64,000 nt of DNA from Candidatus Woesearchaeota archaeon (GCA_028818155.1 JAPPOH010000001.1:62001-126000); one strand, 5' to 3'; counted from the first letter of the stretch, positions 48,435 to 57,461 are shown. Program-made: numbers and translations. Notes: a model not told the origin generated them from the letters alone.

Positions 48435-49034
48435 CTAACGACTTCCGTCAGCCTGTCGCTCTAATTCGAGTTTTTTCGCGATAACTGCGGATTGCTGGTT
48501 CATCTGGTACGCGAGGACAATTTCATCAGCAAGCGCAGCTGCAGAGCTCTTCTTGCTGTTGAACGCTTTCTGGTATGCTGTCTGCGCCAACAACTTGAGG
48601 ACTTGATCGATGCGCCGTTGTGGTGCGCACTCGACCGCTTTCGGGTACCTCGCACCTCCATACTCGATCGTGATGATCTCTTCTCGTGGTGCGCCGTACT
48701 CGACCGCTTTCACAAGGACTTCGATCGGGTTCTTTTTTGTTTTCCGCTCGACGATCTCGAGTGCTTGCTCCATGATCTTATAGGCGGTGACACTCTTGCC
48801 TGTGCACGAGCCACTCGTCACTTTGTGCTTCTTTGCTCTGTGTCCTGGGACCATGAGTTTGTTGAGCAAGCGTTCAACGATGTTCACTCTGCTCTTGTGG
48901 AATCGGTTGCCAGCGTATCGTGCGCCTGTCTTTGGCGCGATCACGGGCTTTGTAGAGATGTAGCCTTGGAGGCCAGGGTCCTCTATGGTGATCCCTTCGC
49001 TGCTCCATCTGTTGAAGACGAGTATCTCGGTCAT
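48435..49034 (-). CDS. rps7: Ribosomal protein S7
   Basis: NIVERLLNKLMVPGHRAKKHKVTSG...NPIEVLVKAVEYGAPREEIITIEYGGARYPKAVECAPQRRIDQVL. Confidence 0.95.
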   Translation of the reverse strand: MTEILVFNRWSSEGITIEDPGLQGYISTKPVIAPKTGARYAGNRFHKSRVNIVERLLNKLMVPGHRAKKHKVTSGSCTGKSVTAYKIMEQALEIVERKTKKNPIEVLVKAVEYGAPREEIITIEYGGARYPKAVECAPQRRIDQVLKLLAQTAYQKAFNSKKSSAAALADEIVLAYQMNQQSAVIAKKLELERQADGSR

Positions 49035-49111
49035 TCCTGTTTGGATCAGCAGGGTGTTTATAAGGGTTTCGACGGGTGTGGTTTTTTATATGGTGCTACA
49101 GTCCCGTCACT

Positions 49112-49759
49112 ATGTCACTTGAGAAGTATCGCGATGCAACTGACTGGACGTTCGGACTGAACCACGTGACGACGCTCCTTGGTCATGTTGGTGGAAGGAA
49201 AATTCTCGACATAGGTGTTGGAAGTGCAAGATATGCGCAGCAACTTGCGAATCAAGGAGCGGCTGTCGTCGGCACAGACAGGACACAGAGCTATCTTGAA
49301 AGATGGCAACAAGGACCAATACACTACGTGTGCGCAGATGGAGCATCATGTCTTGCTCAGGAGAGCGCAGATAGTGTCGTCGCAACATTTTCTCTCTGTG
49401 AAATGCCGCAGGACGTGATGGCACAAACTGCAGTGGATGTCGCACTCTCACTCAAACAAGGTGGGAGTTTCGTTCTCTGCGAACCACATCCTGATTCGCC
49501 AGGCTATGAATTCTACTCAAACCATAGAGAACTGCACGGTCCGAAAAGAGAAGGAACACCAGTCACTGTCCGCTTGCGTGGCACTGCACACACGTTTCAC
49601 GATTATTGGCACGCTGAATCCACATATCGAGAGGTGCTTCGCGATGCAGGGTTGACAGTGACCGCGCTGCGTGAACCAATGTGGCAGAGTGCTGGCGGCA
49701 TATGGCAAGCGGAGCGAGAGCAACCACCATACTTACTCCTTCGAGCGGAGAAACGTTAA
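49112..49759 (+). CDS. Class I SAM-dependent methyltransferase
   Basis: KILDIGVGSARYAQQLANQGAAVVGTDRTQSYLE...VVATFSLCEMP...LKQGGSFVLCEPH. Confidence 0.8.
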   Translation: MSLEKYRDATDWTFGLNHVTTLLGHVGGRKILDIGVGSARYAQQLANQGAAVVGTDRTQSYLERWQQGPIHYVCADGASCLAQESADSVVATFSLCEMPQDVMAQTAVDVALSLKQGGSFVLCEPHPDSPGYEFYSNHRELHGPKREGTPVTVRLRGTAHTFHDYWHAESTYREVLRDAGLTVTALREPMWQSAGGIWQAEREQPPYLLLRAEKR

Positions 49760-50676
49760 GGATTCACAACAATAGTCTCAGGATTGTATGCGTACCACGC
49801 GAACCAGTACGCATCGTAATGTGTGATGTGACTTCCTTTATCATCAACAACATCAATGCTTCCTAATGTTGTATTCTGCGTAATGGTTAAAATGCCATCG
49901 CCCGTATCATACACGAGCTTCCCGAGCTCTTCTTTTAAGACAGTGTACGCCTTCCCTTTGTACAGAATGCCATGCACCATTCTTTTTGTATGGTACCTAT
50001 CATCCTCTTCTGCGACGGCAAAGTACAAGCGCAATGCATCCTCGTATCCTTGGTATGGCGGGTTGTCATAGTCTCTCGCGTGTCCTGTCTGTTGTGAGAG
50101 GACTTGCGTCTCTGGATAGAGCGCGGTCCACTGTCCGAATGTCGTGACTGCGACAGGGAATGTTGTAAGAGAGGTACCTTTCTCAGGTCCTGTTACTGCG
50201 GTGCCGAGCATTTGCGGATAGTAACTGTCCGTCTTTCTGTCATACATGACAAGATTGCTGTTGTATAATTTACCCGAAACACCGAGGTTCACATCTTCAT
50301 AACCGATAACTGTGCCTGTGAGCGGACAATACGTGACGCTAAAGCCTTCTTCGTTCACGATTTCGTGCCAGTACAGGATCTTTTGCGGGATCGCGAGTGT
50401 CTTCCCTTCATGATGCACGCCGAAGATGAGTTCGTCATCTCCCAGGTGTTCCTCGTTCCTCGCTGCCTCCGGTGTGATGTATAGAGGAGTGTCAATCGCT
50501 GGGATGCCATCCTTGCGAACGCCGCCGTGCGCGAGGTTGTCAGCTATGTAATCAAGGTACGTGGATTCCTGGCTACTGTCAGGTAACTCGTGTGTTGGAC
50601 GGAAAAACATGAGTGTAGCAGCTGCAATGAGGATGAGGCCAAGTACGAATACTACTCCTCGTGTGACGATGTGCAT
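49756..50676 (-). CDS. DUF3179 family membrane-anchored protein
   Basis: GIPAIDTPLYITPEAA...GKTLAIPQKILYWHEIVNE.G.SVTYCPLTGT...SGKLYNSNLVMYDRKTDSYYPQMLGTAVTG. Confidence 0.82.
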   Translation of the reverse strand: MHIVTRGVVFVLGLILIAAATLMFFRPTHELPDSSQESTYLDYIADNLAHGGVRKDGIPAIDTPLYITPEAARNEEHLGDDELIFGVHHEGKTLAIPQKILYWHEIVNEEGFSVTYCPLTGTVIGYEDVNLGVSGKLYNSNLVMYDRKTDSYYPQMLGTAVTGPEKGTSLTTFPVAVTTFGQWTALYPETQVLSQQTGHARDYDNPPYQGYEDALRLYFAVAEEDDRYHTKRMVHGILYKGKAYTVLKEELGKLVYDTGDGILTITQNTTLGSIDVVDDKGSHITHYDAYWFAWYAYNPETIVVNP

Positions 50677-50762
50677 GGAGTGGCCGTTCTCCCTGTGTTT
50701 ATATAGGATTTCCAGAATCGGGATGAAAAAAATTTAAAAATGGATGAGCACCACTTATCGCA

Positions 50763-51026
50763 ATGGCAGCGAAGAAAAAAGCAGCAAAGAAAGCAAAGAA
50801 ACCAAAGGACGCGTCCAAAGATGAGCAGATCGGCTTTCACAAGGGAAGCTTGATGACACTCGCGAAAGAGCGGGAAGAACTTGTTCGTATCTTAAGCATT
50901 GTTGAGCAACTCATGCAGATGCACAATACTGCGCTCAAAGAGCATGGTGTGGAGATCGAGCAAGAGTTGCAGCAAGCGAACGCGCCAATTAAGAAGTCAA
51001 AGCCTCCTATTGAAGATATCCTTTAA
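50763..51026 (+). CDS. Small coiled-coil protein with KKA-rich N-terminus
   Basis: MAAKKKAAKKAKKPKDASKDEQIGFHKGSLMTLAKEREELVRILSIVEQLMQ. Confidence 0.65.
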   Translation: MAAKKKAAKKAKKPKDASKDEQIGFHKGSLMTLAKEREELVRILSIVEQLMQMHNTALKEHGVEIEQELQQANAPIKKSKPPIEDIL

Positions 51027-51487
51027 TAGAGCGCGTGCACGTACCGTGTCTTGGGAATGTAGTTGAGGATCTTTCCTTCAACATATTTCCCGCAACCGAT
51101 GAATGATTCTTCGTGTTGCATGATGACGAAGTTGCCCGGTTCTATCTCTTCATCCTGTTCTAAGTCATTGCCGAGCATCCAGGATTGCATCTGCCCTTTG
51201 ACAAGCGTGACGATTTTTTGTGTGCATTCCTTTCCTATCAATTGCGTGCCTTCTATTGTTAAGCGAATCTTGCCGTTGAAGAACGCGCCGAAATAGAGGC
51301 CCATGGAATCGATTCTGAGCTTGTCAACATCTAGCTCTTTCAAATCTTTTGAAAACAAATAGATTTTTTGTTTCTTTTCGCTCAGCATGAAAATGTAGTC
51401 GAGTTTTCCTTCGTAGCCATACTGTTCAGCGAGCTGTTTGTGAATGCGCTTCACTTCTTTGCTGTTGAGAAATTTGAGGTTGGTCAT
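51023..51487 (-). CDS. PUA-domain RNA-binding protein
   Basis: LRIDSMGLYFGAFFNGKIRLTIEGTQLIG...WMLGNDLEQDEEIEPGNFVIMQHEESFIGCGKYVEGKILNYIPKTRYV. Confidence 0.75.
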   Translation of the reverse strand: MTNLKFLNSKEVKRIHKQLAEQYGYEGKLDYIFMLSEKKQKIYLFSKDLKELDVDKLRIDSMGLYFGAFFNGKIRLTIEGTQLIGKECTQKIVTLVKGQMQSWMLGNDLEQDEEIEPGNFVIMQHEESFIGCGKYVEGKILNYIPKTRYVHALY

Positions 51488-51774
51488 GCGAAGCGTTCAC
51501 GAGGGATGTGCCTGCGTTTTCCAAGCAGTTGTCGATTGGTTATGTTTCCAGCTCTTGCCTGTGTAATGCCTGCACGTACAGATCTGAAAAGAGCGCCAGG
51601 ACTGCTCTCTCTACCTAACACTTCATACGAACGTTTACGTGCGCCAGGGAGTCCATAGCCGGTGACTGTGACAGATGTAACTTTTGCAGTGCCGAGGTTA
51701 TTTCCTGCTAATTCTTTCATATAATTAATAGCTGTTGCTCCAGTTACGTCTAGTGTGCATCTTGCTGGTTCCAT
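51484..51774 (-). CDS. Hypothetical protein
   Basis: ORF between infB and PUA gene; 4-nt overlap with the latter. Confidence 0.5.
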   Translation of the reverse strand: MEPARCTLDVTGATAINYMKELAGNNLGTAKVTSVTVTGYGLPGARKRSYEVLGRESSPGALFRSVRAGITQARAGNITNRQLLGKRRHIPRERFA

Positions 51775-51776
51775 AT

Positions 51777-53525
51777 TCAAACCCCCCAAAGTGGATTACG
51801 TTGCCGGTGTAACTCGGCCAGTTCTTTTAAAAGTTCCTTTTCCTCGGGCGATAAGAGGTTCTTCACTTCCTTCATCGCGCGAAACTCGTCTTCAGTAATC
51901 GCACTCAAATACACGTCGTGCTCGAAAACGTGCCTGCCTGCCATGACATCAGGTAAACTGATTGCTGCTTGCTCGCCTTTCTTGAGTTCTTGGATACTTT
52001 CCTTGTTCTTCTCAATGCTTTTAACGAGTGTGAATTGCTTCCCGTCTTTGTTCAAGAGCGGCGTGCCTGTTTGGAGTGTGCCTGCAAGAACTTCGACGCC
52101 CGCAACGCAGGGGTTACTCTGTCGGAAGATGCAGTTCTGTAAGACTTCTATTTTCGCGGGCTTTGTTAACGTCTCTAAGTGTTCCGCTGCTTGTTTTTTT
52201 GTGAGCTCTTCTTGCCATGCTTGGAGTTGATCAAGCAGATCGTAGATCACGGGGCTCGTGATGATCTTCACAGTATCTGTTGTTTCTTCAGGGATGTTAA
52301 AGCCGAGAATGACTGCATGGCTTGGATCATGTTCTTCGTTCGATGCTGCGTCAGCAATATCTTTTTTTGTGACACTACCGACAGATGCTTTTCTGATGGG
52401 GATGTTGTGCTCCCTCAATAATACAGAGAGCGCTTCTAAACTGCCAATGGTATCTGCTTTGATGATGATGCCCTTCTCATCTGTTTGCACAAGGACTGCG
52501 TCCACTTCTTCCTGGATTTCTTTCACTGTTTGCGCTGTGTTTTTTGCAACACGCACGGGCATCCCTGCAATTGCGTCATCAAGTCCTGGTGCTGCGATCC
52601 GTAAGCCTGTGGCGGCAGTCGCTTCTGGGAGGTTGATGTATTTTGCTTTCTTATCTCTCATTTCGTGGAGTGGATTTGGTTCTAAGATTGCGCGTACTTT
52701 TGCGATGATCGGCTCTGTGATGCCGCCAATCACGATCGTATCATTTTTTTTGAGCACGCCGTCGTACAAGATGACATCGATGGTCGTGCCGAACCCTTGG
52801 GTTTCTTTCACTTCGAGTATTGTCCCTTTGCCAGGACCATCGACATTCAAGTTGAGGTTGTCTTCAAGGAATTTTTGTGCTAATCCGACGAGGACCATTA
52901 ACAGCTCGGCAATGCCGTGTTTTTCGAGTGCGCTTGCAGGAACGATCGCGACCTGCTCTGTGTAACTTTGCACTCTGTCGAATCGCTCTGCTTGCATGCC
53001 AAATTCATCGTGTAACTGTCCGACGATTTCGTAGAGTTTCGTTTCGAATGCTGTGATCCAGTCTGGGCTTTGTTGTTGGATATCTCCAAGGACCATGTCT
53101 GATTTTTTGCTGTACCCTGTGATCTGATCGATTTTGTTTGCAACGAGGATGAACGGTGTCTTGTAATTCTTTAAGATTTCAATCGCTTCTTTCGTCTGTG
53201 GCTTCAGTCCATCATTGATATCCACAACAACGATTGCGATATCTGCTAAGTTACCTCCCCTCTTTCTGAGGTTCGTGAAGGCTGCGTGTCCTGGGGTGTC
53301 AATGAACAGCAGTCCTGGGATGGTGAGTTCCATCTTGAGACTTTCTAAGAGGGCACCGCATTTCTTCTTGATAACCTCTAGCGGGATGATGCTTGCACCT
53401 ATTGCTTGGGTGATCGCGCCCGCTTCTGACGCGATGATGTTCGTGCCACGCACTGCGTCTAATATACTTGACTTCCCGTGGTCGACATGGCCGAGCACAC
53501 TCACGATAGGACTTCTGAGGGACAT
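51777..53525 (-). CDS. infB: Translation initiation factor aIF5B
   Basis: SVLGHVDHGKSSILDAVRGTNI...FIDTPGHAAFTNLRKRGGNLADIAIVVVDINDG...VANKIDQI. Confidence 0.97.
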   Translation of the reverse strand: MSLRSPIVSVLGHVDHGKSSILDAVRGTNIIASEAGAITQAIGASIIPLEVIKKKCGALLESLKMELTIPGLLFIDTPGHAAFTNLRKRGGNLADIAIVVVDINDGLKPQTKEAIEILKNYKTPFILVANKIDQITGYSKKSDMVLGDIQQQSPDWITAFETKLYEIVGQLHDEFGMQAERFDRVQSYTEQVAIVPASALEKHGIAELLMVLVGLAQKFLEDNLNLNVDGPGKGTILEVKETQGFGTTIDVILYDGVLKKNDTIVIGGITEPIIAKVRAILEPNPLHEMRDKKAKYINLPEATAATGLRIAAPGLDDAIAGMPVRVAKNTAQTVKEIQEEVDAVLVQTDEKGIIIKADTIGSLEALSVLLREHNIPIRKASVGSVTKKDIADAASNEEHDPSHAVILGFNIPEETTDTVKIITSPVIYDLLDQLQAWQEELTKKQAAEHLETLTKPAKIEVLQNCIFRQSNPCVAGVEVLAGTLQTGTPLLNKDGKQFTLVKSIEKNKESIQELKKGEQAAISLPDVMAGRHVFEHDVYLSAITEDEFRAMKEVKNLLSPEEKELLKELAELHRQRNPLWGV

Positions 53526-53595
53526 GGCTCGTGGAGCGAGAAGTGGTTTTTAAATATGGCGAAAGCGTCTTAAAAGATGAGAACACTCCTTGTAT

Positions 53596-53838
53596 GTGGA
53601 ACCAATCGAGGAAACATTCGGTGATATTTACTTAACACGATCAGAGTATATTATTGGTGATAAACTCCTTGGTTCTTCATGGATTCTTAAACGTTTAGGC
53701 GAGATCTCACTTGCGAAGAGTCCAGTGCAAACGCTAGCAGGTGTTGGTTGGTCCTTCGGGAAATACTTCCCTTCGAAGAGCACTCTCAGGCACAAAGCAA
53801 ACAGTAACTTCTCTGTCGGTGTCCGTAAGTCCTCTTAA
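53596..53838 (+). CDS. Hypothetical short ORF, overlaps convergent gene
   Basis: MYVEPIEETFGDIYLTRSEYIIGDKLLGSSWILKRLGEISLAK...; TTG or GTG start. Confidence 0.35.
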   Translation: MEPIEETFGDIYLTRSEYIIGDKLLGSSWILKRLGEISLAKSPVQTLAGVGWSFGKYFPSKSTLRHKANSNFSVGVRKSS

Positions 53839-54084
53839 GCTGAATGCAGTGGCTTGTTCCGTATTGAAGCGTGAGTCATCCAGAAGACTAGCATCTACTT
53901 GACTTACAGCTACTCCTTTGAGAAAATCAACCCCACGTCCTTGTTTTGCACTCTGCGAAAAAAAATTTCGTGGCATATTGCCTTCGTACGTTGCAAGAGT
54001 GACTGATTCGCTACCATTTCCAGACGATTCGTGGAAGGTTGCCAATCGATTAACATAATCAAAAACATTGCGGTACGTTGCCAT
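53734..54084 (-). CDS. Hypothetical protein
   Basis: ORF with TTTTTAAG box about 28 nt upstream. Confidence 0.45.
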   Translation of the reverse strand: MATYRNVFDYVNRLATFHESSGNGSESVTLATYEGNMPRNFFSQSAKQGRGVDFLKGVAVSQVDASLLDDSRFNTEQATAFSLRGLTDTDREVTVCFVPESALRREVFPEGPTNTC

Positions 54085-54116
54085 CTCTACACAGAAATGG
54101 TGAGTACCTTAAAAAT

Positions 54117-54398
54117 CTATCCCAACGTCCGTCGCACGTCAGTAACGTCAACAGACTGCACGCCTTCTAACGTTGCGAGGTCTGCTTCTAAGTCTTCTGT
54201 AGAACCGATATCTTCATTCATGACGAAAATGATCTGCAATGCTTTCAAGCCGAACGCCACTGGCTCGAGCGAAAAGCGCTTCTCGCTTGTGTCTTGCGTG
54301 AACGCCTCAATCTTTTCTTGCACGGTTGACTGCAAGCTCTCAAGATCTACATCTGGGCCACCAGGCATGAGTTTCATCGTGACAACTGCTTGTGCCAT
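54117..54398 (-). CDS. ef1b: Elongation factor aEF1-beta
   Basis: MAQAVVTMKLMPGGPDVDLESLQ...EPVAFGLKALQIIFVMNEDIGSTEDLEADLATLEGVQSVDVTDVRR. Confidence 0.93.
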   Translation of the reverse strand: MAQAVVTMKLMPGGPDVDLESLQSTVQEKIEAFTQDTSEKRFSLEPVAFGLKALQIIFVMNEDIGSTEDLEADLATLEGVQSVDVTDVRRTLG

Positions 54399-54446
54399 CA
54401 GAAATCACCTCGATTTCTGCCAAAAACTGTGTTTTTGCTCACCATA

Positions 54447-54605
54447 TTAGTTCGGCCCCGTGAAGCCGCACTTGCACGAGTAGTTTGCCACGATCTCTCG
54501 CTCGTTTCTCGTACGGATGATTTCTTCTTTCTTGCAGCTTGGGCAGGTGAAGCTCACGCTGCCGGTCATGTTGCTCGTGCTGTTGCCGAGGACTGAATTT
54601 GCCAT
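54447..54605 (-). CDS. Zinc-ribbon small protein
   Basis: MANSVLGNSTSNMTGSVSFTCPSCKKEEIIRTRNEREIVANYSCKCGFTGPN; adjacent to aEF1-beta. Confidence 0.85.
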   Translation of the reverse strand: MANSVLGNSTSNMTGSVSFTCPSCKKEEIIRTRNEREIVANYSCKCGFTGPN

Positions 54606-54676
54606 ACGTTCCGGAGAGGCAAGCCCTTTTTAAGGGTTACGGAGATTTTTTATAGGTGTGTGCGTCAACATGCCTT

Positions 54677-54943
54677 ATGCATTTACTGGAAGGCGAGGAT
54701 CCTGATCCAACTGGACGAGCTCTGAGAATGGATGATGGGTATAGTGCAACATTCTTAGCTCGCGTATGGGATCCTTCTTCTGTATGGAAGTCTCACGATC
54801 GTCATATTGATCTCGAGCAAGAACCATTGAGCCCCGCAGTCCGTGCTTCCCTCCATTATGAAATGGCTTCGTGTGTTGAACCTGACATACCACATATGTA
54901 TGCAGCATACATTTACGGTCAGGGAACCTGCCCCCTTAACTGA
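54677..54943 (+). CDS. Hypothetical protein
   Basis: ORF with TTTTATAG box about 25 nt upstream. Confidence 0.45.
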   Translation: MHLLEGEDPDPTGRALRMDDGYSATFLARVWDPSSVWKSHDRHIDLEQEPLSPAVRASLHYEMASCVEPDIPHMYAAYIYGQGTCPLN

Positions 54944-55003
54944 ATCATAGTGCACAGCCACTACAACCTAACCTTTAAATACTGAATTCGTTCTTGCACG
55001 TTT

Positions 55004-55300
55004 ATGAAAGACGCGATGCGTATTATGTTCATTCCCATTGTTGGGAGCATTGGTGTTGCGTTGATTTTTTTGCTCATTATCTGGGGTGCTGGCCTCACTG
55101 GTGTGGTGGTGAACCCTGAGGGGGATTTGCACGGCAAGGCTGCGACGGAAATTGCGGGCATGGACCATTTTGGCCCCACGAATGCGTGTGCTGCGTTGTA
55201 TGATCCTGTCTGTGCATTCGATGGGAATACGTATGATAACGCGTGTCAGGCTGTGAGTGCAGGTACGAAAGTCAAGTATAATGGTATTTGTAAGTCTTAG
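55004..55300 (+). CDS. Membrane-anchored Kazal-type domain protein
   Basis: TM MFIPIVGSIGVALIFLLIIWGAG; CAALYDPVCAFDGNTYDNACQAVSAGTKVKYNGIC. Confidence 0.88.
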   Translation: MKDAMRIMFIPIVGSIGVALIFLLIIWGAGLTGVVVNPEGDLHGKAATEIAGMDHFGPTNACAALYDPVCAFDGNTYDNACQAVSAGTKVKYNGICKS

Positions 55301-56370
55301 AAGTGTTTTTGTATTGTTGTGAGTGGAAGATCTGTCTTGAACCCTGTTGGCGTGATGTGTGTGGGTGCAACGTGTTTCCCGAGCTTTGCAAAAAAGTGTG
55401 TTTTTCGTGGCGGTTCTGTTTTCCATGCGCTCGCGAGTTCGTGCATGTCGTAAAAGCCGAGTTGTTCGATCGCTGTTTCTTGGTGGATTGTTTCGAGCAG
55501 CTTTCTCGTTTCTTCTAATTCCAATGGTGTTGCGAGCAGTTTCTTCACAAACACTCGATCGTGGAGGTTCCCAGTCCACAGCGGTCCGGGATCAGCAGCG
55601 TTTGTTGATTCGTTGATCGCGAAGGTTTTTGTGTTGATTGCAACATGGTTGTGCTGGTTGAGAATGTTTTTGACAGTGACATTGCTTGGCTTGTGTCGGA
55701 AGAAGATTCTGTAGTAATGGTCTGCTGACACGGACAGTACGGGGATGAGTCCCACATCATACTGTGCAGCTATTAATTGTACTTTTCTGATGAGAATTCT
55801 TAATCCTATCTCATGCATCACCCATGTTCTGCTTGGCGTGCTCCAGTATTTTCTTTTTGTTGCTCGCGGATACGTTCCTGCGAGTGCTGCTGTGTCTGTT
55901 GCGGTCACCGCAAGAATACCATTTCGCTGGATCCGTTGGACTGCTGTATTGAGAAAGGGATTGGGTGTTCCGAACGGGTCGATGTCGATGTAATCGTAAT
56001 GTTTCTGGCTTAAAAGAAATTTGTTCGCTTCGTTCACACTGAATACGATAGATTTTTTTGGGTAGTTGCCTCTGTTCTTCTCAACATTTCGTTTCGCGAA
56101 GTCAATTGCTGTTGGCGATATGTCGTTGATCGCGAGCTTTTTTGGCACAATGATGTGTTCGTTGACTAACTCATTCAAAATTCGCGCTGCTCTCACACCA
56201 GATGCTTCCATCGGGAGACAGATGCTCGGATCTTTCATTGTCGCAAGCACAAATAATGTGAGATCTCTGTTTTTCTTCATCACAGGATTATAGAAGATCG
56301 GCATGCCTTTCGTGATTTTTTTCTCAGAGTTGGTCACAAATGTTGTAGTGCCTTCTGTAATTGTTTGCAT
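55297..56370 (-). CDS. trm1: tRNA (guanine26-N2)-dimethyltransferase Trm1
   Basis: FYNPVMKKNRDLTLF...DIDPFGTPNPFLNTAVQRIQRNGILAVTATDTAALAGTYPRATKRKYWS. Confidence 0.95.
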   Translation of the reverse strand: MQTITEGTTTFVTNSEKKITKGMPIFYNPVMKKNRDLTLFVLATMKDPSICLPMEASGVRAARILNELVNEHIIVPKKLAINDISPTAIDFAKRNVEKNRGNYPKKSIVFSVNEANKFLLSQKHYDYIDIDPFGTPNPFLNTAVQRIQRNGILAVTATDTAALAGTYPRATKRKYWSTPSRTWVMHEIGLRILIRKVQLIAAQYDVGLIPVLSVSADHYYRIFFRHKPSNVTVKNILNQHNHVAINTKTFAINESTNAADPGPLWTGNLHDRVFVKKLLATPLELEETRKLLETIHQETAIEQLGFYDMHELASAWKTEPPRKTHFFAKLGKHVAPTHITPTGFKTDLPLTTIQKHF

Positions 56371-56394
56371 GCATGTGTGAAGCAACAGTTCTTT

Positions 56395-56847
56395 TTAAGC
56401 ATGTGCTTCGAGAATGAGTGAGAGTTCATGGAGCAATGTATATGTATCTTGTGTTCGCTGCTCTACTTCTGCTGCTGTGAGTAACTTCCCATAGTAGACA
56501 AGACTATTTCGTTTCTTCCGACATCGATCGAAGAGAACGCTAAGATCGTGCCTGTTGTGGTAATCTCGGAGAAAGTAGGTGAAACAAAGATGGTTACGAA
56601 CAGTGAAGCGATCAAGCAGTGCAAGTGCATGCAGCACTTCAAGAACTGCAGCGTACATACTTTCGAATGTGAAGCTATTTTTTTCTTGGCGCTTTTCGAC
56701 GTCTGTGACTCTTGCTTTTGCGGTGTCTAGTAGTATTCTTGCGCGCTCGTCGTTGAGCTTTCGCGACTTCTGCACGGAGCTCCTGAGACAATCTTCCCAA
56801 CTCCTTTCCTTTGTAGACTTTGACTGTTCCGGTAAGTGTGATGCCAT
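56395..56847 (-). CDS. HEPN-domain protein
   Basis: FESMYAAVLEVLHALALL...RCRKKRNSLVYYGKLLTAAEVEQ pattern; paired with MNT gene. Confidence 0.75.
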   Translation of the reverse strand: MASHLPEQSKSTKERSWEDCLRSSVQKSRKLNDERARILLDTAKARVTDVEKRQEKNSFTFESMYAAVLEVLHALALLDRFTVRNHLCFTYFLRDYHNRHDLSVLFDRCRKKRNSLVYYGKLLTAAEVEQRTQDTYTLLHELSLILEAHA

Positions 56848-57316
56848 TGAGGATGTTGTTGGTAAGTTGCTTGTTTTTAATTGACTTTAGGTTGGAATGC
56901 CGGAAGATATGCAACTCTTTCCGGAGAACTTCCGAATAATCTTCAGTTTTTCGTAATTCTTCCGAGCACTCGACGTAGAGGTCTATATCGCTCTCTTCTC
57001 TGTCTTCTCCTATACTGAAACTCCCGAAGAGAATGACGTTTGCATTGTGTTCTTCTAAGTAGTCAACAAGTCCTGAATCGTAAAGTTGCTTGAGGTTGTA
57101 AAGTTGTTTTGCTCTGTAAAATTCTTTCGTTTGCGCACTTGTGAAGAATCGCACGCCTGAAACTTCGTAGAGTTGCAGGAATTTTTCCTTTACTAATTCG
57201 TTCGTGTACTTGATCACTGCTGGGAGGGAGATGCTTGTTGCTCGCTCCAGTTGTCGTACACGCAATTTTGCTGATGGGTTTTGGAAAAAATATGCTTTGA
57301 GTTCTTCCTTCTTCAT
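56675..57316 (-). CDS. wHTH plus minimal nucleotidyltransferase (MNT) protein with Arg/Lys-rich tail
   Basis: N-terminal wHTH (LRVRQLERATSISLPAVIKYTNELVKEKFL); VILFGSFSIGEDREESDIDLYVE. Confidence 0.87.
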   Translation of the reverse strand: MKKEELKAYFFQNPSAKLRVRQLERATSISLPAVIKYTNELVKEKFLQLYEVSGVRFFTSAQTKEFYRAKQLYNLKQLYDSGLVDYLEEHNANVILFGSFSIGEDREESDIDLYVECSEELRKTEDYSEVLRKELHIFRHSNLKSIKNKQLTNNILNGITLTGTVKVYKGKELGRLSQELRAEVAKAQRRARKNTTRHRKSKSHRRRKAPRKK

Positions 57317-57328
57317 TGATAATAAAAA

Positions 57329-57342
57329 ATATCAATTGATAT
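57329..57342. promoter_or_regulatory. 14-bp perfect palindrome ATATCAATTGATAT upstream of MNT gene
   Basis: Between TTTTTATAT box and ATG. Confidence 0.7.
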
Positions 57343-57461
57343 AAAAAGTTATCGTTCGACTTATTCAGCTGCTCCGACAGAAAATTGATATCAAAGTCAC
57401 AGTCATGCGGAACCCTGTCGTTGCAGAGCAAATCAGAAATTTCATTTTGGGTCATTTTTAG

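Noticed and set aside
54968-55579. 203-aa minus ORF overlapping Kazal gene and Trm1 C-terminus
   Set aside because: Arg/Thr/Asn-rich frame, antisense or off-frame to two well supported genes.
57063-57455. Minus ORF beginning MTQNEISDLLCNDRVPHDCDFDINFLSEQ
   Set aside because: Only about 40 residues look natural before it runs off-frame through the MNT gene; possible remnant but unsupported.
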